Shown: piece after piece, positions 28,978 to 36,900 of the stretch
Numbering within the stretch: the stretch's first letter is position 1
Layout: every line of letters starts with the position of its first letter
Assembly (NCBI RefSeq): GCF_021919125.1
Contig: NZ_CP083439.1
Location: 930,001 to 994,000 of the forward strand
DNA from: Clavibacter sp. A6099
GTDB taxonomy: Bacteria > Actinomycetota > Actinomycetes > Actinomycetales > Microbacteriaceae
Direction of reading: 5' to 3'
Length of the DNA stretch: 64,000 nt
The notes under the pieces: model-generated
What the model was told of the DNA's origin: nothing
Seen by the model: the letters and a program-made list of their open reading frames with translations, nothing else
Databases searched by the model: none
Position numbers and translations under genes: made by a program

Positions 28978-29310
28978 GTGACCCCCGTCGCGTCAAAGCG
29001 GTGGTCCGCGCCGCATCCCCCGAGGCTGCGCGGTCCTTGTGGGTACATCTTGCGCGGAATGCGGGGTTCCAGCCAGGCGAACCGACGTTTACTGATCGGA
29101 TGGGTCGCGGAAATAAGTAGTCCGCACTGTGGGGGACACGTTCCGACGCTCCTAACGTCTCTTACATGTCCGGGCATGGGGATGCTCCGGACGGTGCGCT
29201 CCGACGCATCATGCGTGCGACGCACGGGACCACGACGGCTTCGGGTGCCGTCGGCCCGACGCGTCGCCCGTGGCACGACCCGGGTGCCTCAGCAGCCCGG
29301 AAGCGGATGA
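28978..29310. other. Intergenic region upstream of the LAL regulator
   Basis: About 330 bases without a supported gene. The part from roughly 29070 to 29170 is AT-richer than its surroundings and probably carries the regulator's promoter on the minus strand. Short overlapping frames here lack ribosome-binding sites and normal third-position GC bias. Confidence 0.5.
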
Positions 29311-29337
29311 CGGCCCCCTCCGGGGAGGAGGGGGCCG
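29311..29337. terminator. Terminator near the NAD(P)-binding gene
   Basis: Perfect 11-bp stem CGGCCCCCTCC/GGAGGGGGCCG with a 5-base loop, 76 bases beyond the stop of the minus-strand gene that ends at 29413. Confidence 0.65.
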
Positions 29338-29389
29338 CCATCCAGGTCGGCGTGGATCGCGCGCGCAGCAGACTCCGCCAGCAGCAGAG

Positions 29390-29421
29390 GGTGCCGCTAG
29401 TAGCGGGTGCCGCTAGTAGCG
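29390..29421. repeat. 16-bp tandem duplication across a stop codon
   Basis: GGTGCCGCTAGTAGCG occurs twice in direct tandem (29390-29405 and 29406-29421). The second copy holds the last codons and TAG of the minus-strand gene; the first is its downstream echo. Confidence 0.9.
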
Positions 29422-30066
29422 CAGCCCCGCGATGGCCTCGGCGACGGGCTCCTCGCCCGAGATCGCCTCGAACTGGACGCGGACGCCCGTGCCGTCGATG
29501 AGCGCCGTCGCGACGATCTCGGCGACGTCGGCGCGCGGGATGGTGCCGCGGCCTGTGGACGTGCCCACCTGGATCCGGCCGGTGCCCGCGTCGTCGGTGA
29601 GGCCGCCGGGGCGGACGATGGTCCAGTCGATGTCGCGGGCGCGGAGGTCGGCGTCCGCCTCGGACTTGGCGCGCTGGTAGATCTCGTAGGTGTCGTCGCT
29701 GTCGGGGTCGAAGCCGTCGACGGCCATGGCCGAGATCATGACGTAGCGCGTGACGCCCGCTCTCTCGGCGGCGTCGGCCAGCAGGATGGCGCCGTCGCGG
29801 TCGATCGTGAGCTTGCGCTCGGGACCGGAGTCGGGCCCGCCGCCGGCCGCGAAGACCACGGCGTCGGCGCCGCGGAGGGCCTCGGCGACCTGATCCACGT
29901 CGCTCTTCTCCAGGTCGAGCACGAGCGCCTCGGCGCCCGCGTCGGCGAGGTCGGACGCGTGGTCCGGGTTGCGGACGATGCCGACGGGCTGGTGGCCCTG
30001 GTCGGCGAGGCGTCGTTCGAGCAGTCGGGCGATCTGGCCGTGTCCTCCGGCGATGATGATGCGCAT
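29413..30066 (-). CDS. NAD(P)-binding SDR-like protein
   Basis: 217 residues. The N-terminal dinucleotide-binding loop is IIIAGGHGQIARLL (GxxGxxA), followed by the atypical extended-SDR/NmrA-like layout with VVFAAGGG and the segment TYEIYQRAKSEADADLR, in which Y and K are placed as in the SDR catalytic YxxxK. Relatives are NAD(P)H-dependent sugar epimerase-like or flavin-reductase-like proteins of unclear substrate. A TAACGT -10 element seven bases before the ATG implies a leaderless message. The SRP RNA gene is transcribed divergently. Confidence 0.87.
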   Translation of the reverse strand: MRIIIAGGHGQIARLLERRLADQGHQPVGIVRNPDHASDLADAGAEALVLDLEKSDVDQVAEALRGADAVVFAAGGGPDSGPERKLTIDRDGAILLADAAERAGVTRYVMISAMAVDGFDPDSDDTYEIYQRAKSEADADLRARDIDWTIVRPGGLTDDAGTGRIQVGTSTGRGTIPRADVAEIVATALIDGTGVRVQFEAISGEEPVAEAIAGLRY

Positions 30067-30073
30067 GCCGTCC

Positions 30074-30079
30074 ACGTTA
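30074..30079 (-). promoter_or_regulatory. -10 element of the NAD(P)-binding gene (leaderless)
   Basis: On the minus strand TAACGT is followed by seven bases and the ATG at 30066, so the transcript should start at or next to the start codon. Confidence 0.45.
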
Positions 30080-30141
30080 CGCCCGGCGCGGTGACCGGCT
30101 CCTGGGCGCCGCCGCCCGCCCGACCGGGCTCCCGCGTCGGG

Positions 30142-30147
30142 TACACT
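30142..30147 (+). promoter_or_regulatory. -10 element of the SRP RNA gene
   Basis: TACACT lies a few bases before the inferred 5' end of the RNA. Confidence 0.5.
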
Positions 30148-30151
30148 CGGT

Positions 30152-30246
30152 GTCGGCTCCTCGCGTGGTGCCATCCAGGTGAACTCCCCCAGGGCGGAGA
30201 CGCAGCAAGGGCAGCCGGGCTCTGGCAGGTGCGCGAGGGGTCTTCT
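30152..30246 (+). ncRNA. ffs: Signal recognition particle RNA, small bacterial type
   Basis: The region carries the conserved SRP domain IV core: GGTGAACTCCCCCAGGGCGG and the AGCAAGGGCA segment that bind Ffh. The ends pair (CTCCTCGCG with CGCGAGGGG) to give the expected long hairpin of about 95 bases. A T-rich stretch (CTTCTCCTTTT) after it is the terminator. The exact ends are estimated. Confidence 0.92.
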
Positions 30247-30285
30247 CCTTTTAACACGCGCAGGCTGCCGCGCAGGCGACGCCCA

Positions 30286-30291
30286 TAGGCT
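30286..30291 (+). promoter_or_regulatory. -10 element of pta (leaderless)
   Basis: TAGGCT is followed by seven bases and the pta ATG at 30299. No ribosome-binding site is seen. Confidence 0.45.
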
Positions 30292-30298
30292 TGCGGGC

Positions 30299-32416
30299 AT
30301 GGCTCGGAGCATCTACATCACGTCCGCCGAAGGGCACTCGGGCAAGTCGACGGTCGCGCTGGGCGTGCTCGACACCCTCACCCACCAGATCCAGCGCGTG
30401 GGCGTGTTCCGTCCCATCGCGCGCTCCATCGAGGAGCCGGACTACGTGCTCCAGGCGCTGCTCGCGCACGACGGCGTGGACCTCGACTACGACGAGTGCG
30501 TGGGCGTCACCTACGACGACGTGCACGCGGATCCCGAGGCCGCCCTCTCGCGCATCGTCGAGCGCTACAAGGCCGTCGAGTCGAAGTGCGACGCGGTCGT
30601 CATCGTGGGCAGCGACTACACCGACGTCGGCAGCCCCACCGAGCTGTCCTTCAACGCGCGCATCGCCGCGAACCTCGGCGCCCCCGTGCTCCTCGTGCTC
30701 ACGGGCCGCCGCACGGACGAGACCGGCGGCCGCAGCCCCGACGAGATGCGCCAGATCGCCGACCTCGCCATCCCCGAGCTGGTCACCGCGCACGCGGCCC
30801 TGCTCGGCGTCGTCGTCAACCGCGCCGACCCCGAGCGGCTCGACGCCATCACGGCCGCGATCCCCGCCGCCGTCCCCGCGTCACTCCAGGCGCGGGCGCC
30901 GCACGTGCCGGTGTGGGCGATCCCGGAGGACGCTTTCCTCGTCGCCCCCACGGTCGCCGAGCTGCTCGACGCGGTCGACGGCACGCTCGTCAAGGGCGAC
31001 CAGGCGCTCCTCAGCCGCGAGGCGCTCGGCGTGGTCGTCTCCGCCATGTCGATGGAGAACGTGCTCGCGCGCCTCACCGAGGGCGCCATCGTCGTGATCC
31101 CCGGCGACCGCAGCGAGGTCCTCCTCGGCGTGCTCACGGCGCACGCCTCGGAGACGTTCCCCACGGTCGCGGGCATCGTGCTGAACGGCGGGTTCGCGCT
31201 GTCGCCCACCATCGAGACGCTCATCGCCGGGCTCGACCAGACCCTGCCGATCATCTCCACCGAGCTCGGCACCTACGAGACCGCGAAGCGCATCACGCAG
31301 ACCCGCGGCCGGCTCTCGCCCGAGTCCACCCGCAAGATGGACACGGCGCTCGCCGCCTTCGAGCAGCACGTCGACACCTCGCGGCTGCTCGAGCTGCTGG
31401 ACGTCAGCCGCTCCGACGTGGTGACGCCGCTCATGTTCGAGTTCGGTCTCATCGAGCGGGCCAGGACGGCGGGCAAGCGCATCGTGCTGCCCGAGGGCAC
31501 CGACGACCGCGTACTGCGCGCGGCCGGCACGATCCTCAGCCGCGGCATCGCCGACGTCACGATCCTCGGCGAGGAGATCGAGGTGCGCTCGCGTGCCATC
31601 GGCCTCGGCATCGACATCGGCCGCGCGACCGTCCTCAGCCCCTTCGACGCCGTGCTCCGCGAGCGCTTCGCGGAGGAGTACGTGAAGCTCCGCGCGCACA
31701 AGGGCATGGTCCTCGACATCGCGCGCGAGACCGTCACCGACGTGTCCTACTTCGGCACGATGATGGTGCAGCTCGGCCTCGCCGACGGCATGGTCTCGGG
31801 TGCCGCCCACACGACGGCGCACACCATCCGGCCGGGCTTCGAGATCATCAAGACCACCGAGGGCGTCTCCGTCGTCTCGTCCGTGTTCCTCATGGCGCTC
31901 GCCGACCGCGTGCTCGTGTACGGCGACTGCGCCGTGAACCCGGATCCCACGGCCGACCAGCTCGCCGACATCGCCATCTCCTCGGCGGAGACCGCGGCGC
32001 AGTTCGGCATCGAGCCGCGCATCGCGATGCTGTCGTACTCGACGGGGGAGTCGGGCGCCGGTGCCGACGTGGAGAAGGTGCGCCAGGCGACGGCGCGCGT
32101 GCGGGAGCTGCGGCCGGACCTCGCGGTCGAGGGCCCCATCCAGTACGACGCGGCGGCGGACGCGGCGGTCGCGGCCACGAAGATGCCCGGCTCCGCGGTC
32201 GCCGGCCGCGCGACGGTGTTCATCTTCCCGGACCTCAACACGGGCAACAACACCTACAAGGCCGTGCAGCGCTCGGCCGGCGCGGTCGCCATCGGGCCCG
32301 TGCTGCAGGGGCTCCGCAAGCCCATCAACGACCTGTCGCGCGGCGCGCTCGTGCAGGACATCGTCAACACCGTCGCCATCACCGCCATTCAGGCCGAGGG
32401 GATCGAGGCGGGCTGA
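30299..32416 (+). CDS. pta: Phosphate acetyltransferase (long form)
   Basis: 705 residues, the long Pta architecture. The N-terminal BioD/CobB-like P-loop domain has SAEGHSGKSTVALG near residues 9-22. The DRTGG regulatory domain occupies roughly 220-330, and the catalytic PTA_PTB domain runs from about 390 to the end (RIVLPEGTDDRVLRAAGTIL, then late SYSTGESGAG and FPDLNTGNNTYKAVQR). It interconverts acetyl-CoA and acetyl phosphate. ackA follows 78 bases downstream in the same direction, giving the pta-ackA acetate pathway. Confidence 0.97.
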   Translation: MARSIYITSAEGHSGKSTVALGVLDTLTHQIQRVGVFRPIARSIEEPDYVLQALLAHDGVDLDYDECVGVTYDDVHADPEAALSRIVERYKAVESKCDAVVIVGSDYTDVGSPTELSFNARIAANLGAPVLLVLTGRRTDETGGRSPDEMRQIADLAIPELVTAHAALLGVVVNRADPERLDAITAAIPAAVPASLQARAPHVPVWAIPEDAFLVAPTVAELLDAVDGTLVKGDQALLSREALGVVVSAMSMENVLARLTEGAIVVIPGDRSEVLLGVLTAHASETFPTVAGIVLNGGFALSPTIETLIAGLDQTLPIISTELGTYETAKRITQTRGRLSPESTRKMDTALAAFEQHVDTSRLLELLDVSRSDVVTPLMFEFGLIERARTAGKRIVLPEGTDDRVLRAAGTILSRGIADVTILGEEIEVRSRAIGLGIDIGRATVLSPFDAVLRERFAEEYVKLRAHKGMVLDIARETVTDVSYFGTMMVQLGLADGMVSGAAHTTAHTIRPGFEIIKTTEGVSVVSSVFLMALADRVLVYGDCAVNPDPTADQLADIAISSAETAAQFGIEPRIAMLSYSTGESGAGADVEKVRQATARVRELRPDLAVEGPIQYDAAADAAVAATKMPGSAVAGRATVFIFPDLNTGNNTYKAVQRSAGAVAIGPVLQGLRKPINDLSRGALVQDIVNTVAITAIQAEGIEAG

Positions 32417-32494
32417 CCGCCCGCCCGTCCTGTCTCGCGCGTCCCGCCCGTCCGCTTCGCCCCCTCTCGCACCCGCCCCGTCAGGAGAATCCCC

Positions 32495-33685
32495 GTGCCC
32501 GTCGTCCTCGTCGTCAACTCCGGATCGTCGTCGTTCAAGTACCAGCTCATCGAGATGGACACGGAGTCCGTGCTCGCGTCCGGGCTCGTGGAGCGCATCG
32601 GCGAGCCGACCGGATCCACGCGTCACAAGGCCGGCGGCGACTCGTGGGAGCGCGAGCTGCCCATCGCCGACCACACCGCCGGCTTCCAGGCGATGCTCGA
32701 CGCGTTCGCCGAGCACGGGCCGTCGCTCGAGGAGGGGCCGCCCGTCGCGGTCGGGCACCGCGTCGTGCACGGCGGCGACGTGTTCGTCGAGCCGACCGTC
32801 GTCACCGACCAGGTCAAGGCCGACATCGACGACCTCTCCGCGCTCGCGCCGCTGCACAACCCGGGCGCCCTGCAGGGGATCGAGGCGGCGCAGACCGCGT
32901 TCCCCGACGTCCCGCACGTCGCCGTCTTCGACACCGCGTTCCACCAGACGCTGCCGGCCGAGGCGTACACCTACGCGATCGACCGGGAGCTCGCGGCCGC
33001 GCACCGCATCCGCCGCTACGGGTTCCACGGCACGAGCCACAAGTTCGTCTCCGAGGCCGCCGCGCGCCTGCTCGGGAAGCCGCTGGAGGAGACGCGGATC
33101 ATCGTGCTGCACCTCGGCAACGGCGCGTCGGCCGCGGCCGTGCAGGGCGGGCGGTCCATCGACACGTCCATGGGCCTCACGCCGCTCGAGGGGCTCGTCA
33201 TGGGGACCCGCTCCGGCGACATCGACCCCGCGATCCTCTTCCACCTCGCCCGCCACACCGACCTCGGCCTCGACGACCTCGAGACGCTGCTCAACCGGCG
33301 GAGCGGCCTGCTCGGGCTCACCGGCCTCGGCGACATGCGCGACGTGCAGCGCGCGGCGGCCGACGGCGACGAGGCGGCGCAGACCGCGCTCGGGGTCTAC
33401 CGGCACCGGATCCGCCACTACGTCGGCGCGTACGCGGCCCAGCTCGGCGGGGTCGACGCGGTCGTGTTCACCGCGGGCGTGGGCGAGAACAACCCGCTCG
33501 TGCGCCGCCGCTCGCTCGCGGGCCTCGAGTTCATGGGCATCGGGATCGACGACGACCGCAACGAGCTGATCAGCTCCGAGGCGCGCTTCGTGAGCCCCGA
33601 GGGATCGCCCGTGGCGGTGCTCGTGATCCCCACCGACGAGGAGCTCGAGATCGCCCGGCAGTCGCTGGCGGCCACAGGGAACTGA
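32495..33685 (+). CDS. ackA: Acetate kinase
   Basis: 396 residues, standard AckA length. The ASKHA kinase motifs are intact: VVNSGSSSFKYQL at the N-terminus, HRVVHGGD, FDTAFHQTLP, the FHGTSHKFV segment, HLGNGAS and MGLTPLEGLVMGTRSGDIDP. The enzyme makes ATP and acetate from acetyl phosphate, or the reverse for acetate uptake. The GTG at 32495 is preceded by AGGAGA. A hairpin terminator follows at 33728. Confidence 0.97.
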   Translation: MPVVLVVNSGSSSFKYQLIEMDTESVLASGLVERIGEPTGSTRHKAGGDSWERELPIADHTAGFQAMLDAFAEHGPSLEEGPPVAVGHRVVHGGDVFVEPTVVTDQVKADIDDLSALAPLHNPGALQGIEAAQTAFPDVPHVAVFDTAFHQTLPAEAYTYAIDRELAAAHRIRRYGFHGTSHKFVSEAAARLLGKPLEETRIIVLHLGNGASAAAVQGGRSIDTSMGLTPLEGLVMGTRSGDIDPAILFHLARHTDLGLDDLETLLNRRSGLLGLTGLGDMRDVQRAAADGDEAAQTALGVYRHRIRHYVGAYAAQLGGVDAVVFTAGVGENNPLVRRRSLAGLEFMGIGIDDDRNELISSEARFVSPEGSPVAVLVIPTDEELEIARQSLAATGN

Positions 33686-33727
33686 CCCGCCGACCCCTCC
33701 GCCGGCGCTCCCCGCCGAGACAGCCAC

Positions 33728-33755
33728 GGCCCGTGATCCGACCGGATCGCGGGCC
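33728..33755 (+). terminator. Terminator of pta-ackA
   Basis: Stem of 12 pairs with one G-U, GGCCCGTGATCC/GGATCGCGGGCC, loop GACC, 42 bases after ackA. Confidence 0.65.
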
Positions 33756-33779
33756 TCGTGCCGTGCTGCCGCGCCGCGC

Positions 33780-33813
33780 GGATCAGTAGCGCCACTGGGT
33801 CGCCTACTGATCC
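33780..33813. repeat. Inverted repeat upstream of the surface-protein gene
   Basis: GGATCAGTAG and CTACTGATCC form perfect 10-bp arms around a 14-base spacer. With that spacing it fits a protein-binding site better than a terminator; it lies about 165 bases before the start of the surface protein. Confidence 0.5.
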
Positions 33814-33975
33814 GACCGCGTGGTCCGCGACCGCGTAGACCAGTGCCGCGCAGTGTTGTCCGCCCCGTGAGCGGATGCGAGCCTTCGATGACCGTGGGTG
33901 TGGTGGGGGCCGCCCCGCGGGACGCACGGCTGCGCCCCACGAGCGCGGCCGGCCATGCAATCGAGGGGAACGCAG

Positions 33976-36900
33976 ATGGCACTACACATGCCCAGCCGCA
34001 GAAGCAGGCTGGCGACCGCGACGGCCTTCGGGCTCGCCGCGGCGATCGTCGCGTTCGGGGGCACCGCGCCCGCGAACGCCGCACCGGGGGACACGGCGGA
34101 GGCCGAGGGCCAGCTGCTGACGTTCTCCGGCACCCCGGACCTGTCCGGGCTGGTGGCGCTCTCGGGCGCCTACGCCGGATACGCGCCCGGCGACACCCCG
34201 GACCCGCAGGTGGACGCGAGCGACATCGACGCCGACGTCCTGAGCGGCGTGCTCTCCGCGCAGATCGCCGCGGGCGTCCAACTCGGCGACGTGCTCACGC
34301 TCGACCAGGCGGTCGCGGGCGGCGCGGCCGACCAGTTCGCCTCGGCGGGCTCGGCCGGCGCGACGGGCTCCGCGGGCGTCCTCACCGACTCCGGGGCCAT
34401 CGCCGTCAACACGGGCACCGACGACGCCGTGACGCTCGACCTCGCGCCCCTGCTCGCGTCGCGGGGCCTCGCCGGTGTCGCGTCGGACGCGGACATCTCC
34501 CTCGGCGCGGTCTCCGCGACCGCGACGGATCCCGGTGACGGCGCGGTCGTCCGGGACTACCGCATCGCCTCCGCGGACGCCACCATCGTCAGCCCGCTCG
34601 TCGGCGCGCTCGCCGACGACGTCAACGGCGCCGTGCAGCAGCTCGCGCCGGGAGCGACGGCCCAGGTCGCGCTCTCCGCGGACGTCGACGACATCCTCAC
34701 CGGCGTCGTCGGCCCCCTCCTCACCGGCGTCGTGGACATCGCGACCCCCTCTGGGAACATCGTCACGACGGTGGACACGGCCGCGGCCGTACGAGCTGTG
34801 CTGGCCGAGCCCCTGACGAGCGACGGCGTGACCGTCGACCTCGACGCGGGCACGGTCACGCTTGACATCGCCCAGTACATCCAGGTCACCGAGGGCGCGA
34901 CCCTCAACGACCTCGACCCGAACACGGAGCTGCTCTCGGCACCCGTGCTCGCCGGCGTGGTCAGCGGCCTCCTCAGCGACGCCCTCCCGGCGGCCGTGCT
35001 CGAGGCGACCCTCGACGCGACGCGCGTGGTCGTGAACGTGGACGCGGGCGTCCGCCTGCTCAACGGGCTGGGCGTCGCCGTCCCCGTCGGCACCGTGAGC
35101 ATCGACATCGACACGACGCTGGCCAACCTCCTCAACCCCACGGGGCCGGGGAACGAGGCGCCGGACATCGACGTCGCGACGACCGTGCTGCTGCTCGACG
35201 CCGGTGCGCTCGTGCAGCCGCTCGTGGACCAGCTCCTCCCGTCCATCCGAACGTCGACGGGCAACCTGCTCGAGCTGAGCGACGTCACGGCCGTGACGAC
35301 CCCGCTCATCGGATCCCTCGCGCCCGCTGTCGACGCTCTCGCGGACGTCGTGCAGCTGACGGCGAACGTGCAGGGTGCGAGCGAGTTCGAGGACCCGGAG
35401 GCAGCCGATGCTACTGGGGACGCCGTCTCGGCGCTCCGCATCGCGCTGCTCCCCGTGGTGGGCGGCCCGGTCCTCGACCTGGCCACCGCCCGGGTGCGCG
35501 CCGTCGTCCCCGCGGCCGACGACGTGGTGATCCAGGCGCCGGCTGAGGGGCAGCTCGTCCCGCTCCCCGCAGGCGCGACCACCGTGGCGGTCCCCGTCAC
35601 GGGTATCGCCGACCCCGACGCCACCGTCACGCTCAGCGTCGACGGCGGTACCGAGTCGCAGCCGGTCGACGTCGACGCAGACGGGACGTTCGCCCTCACG
35701 ACCGCGGCCCTGCCCGCCGGGACCTACACGGCGACGGTGACCCAGACCATCGGCGGCGCGCCCGCGGGATCCGACACCGTGACCTTCGTGGTCGGTGCAC
35801 CGCTCGCGACGCTCACGATCACGACGCCGACGCCCGGTCAGATCCTCCTGACGACGCCTACCGACCCGACGCTCGACGTGCCCGTGGAGGGCGCGGCGGA
35901 CCCGCGGGCGGACGTCACGGTGACGATCCCCGGTCAGGCCCCGCAGACCGAGCCGGTCGGGACCGACGGGCTCTACGACGTGGTCTTCCCCGATCTCGGC
36001 ACCGGCACCTACACGGCGACGGTGACGCAGCAGTTCGGCGGCGTCCAGACGACGGAGACGGTGACCTTCACGGTCGGCGCCCCGGCCGCCGAGATCACCA
36101 TCACCTCGCCGGACGACGACGACCAGATCCTCAGCACCGGCGCCGTGCCGACGGCCGACGTCCCCGTGACCGGCACCGCCGACCCGCGTGCCAGCGTGAC
36201 GGTGACGATCCCCGGCCAGGACCCGCAGACCGAGCTCGTCGGTGGGGACGGGATCTACGACGTGGCGTTCGCCGACCTCCCGGTCGGCACCTACACGGCC
36301 ACCGCGACCCAGACCATCGGCGGCGTCGCCGCGGGGACGGACACGGTGACCTTCTCGGTCGTCGCACCCGCGGTCGACGTGGTCATCGACGCCCCGACCG
36401 ACGGGCAGGACTTCCAGGTCCCGGCCGGCGGGAACGCGGTGGACGTGACCGTGAACGGCAGCGCGGACCCGCGTGGATCCGTGCTCATCGCGGTGACGGG
36501 CCAGACCCCGATCACGCAGGTGGTCGGAACCGACGGGCGCTTCGACGCGACGTTCCCGGGTCTCACGGCGGCGGGCTACACCGTCACCGTGACGCAGACC
36601 GTCGCCGGCACCCTCGCGGGCAGCGACACGGCCGACTTCACGGTCTCCGTCGCCGGCGTCGACCAGGTCGTCATCGAGACCCCCGGGGACGGCGACTTCT
36701 TCCCGCTGCCCGACGGGGACACCACCGTCACCGTCCCGGTGACGGGCACGGCCGACCCCGATGCGACCGTCACACTGACGGTCGGCGACGAGACGACCGA
36801 TCCGGCCGAGGTGGACGACGAAGGCGACTTCACGCTGACGACGCCCGCGCTGCCCTCGGGCACGTACACGGGCACCGTCACGCAGACGATCGGCGGCGTC

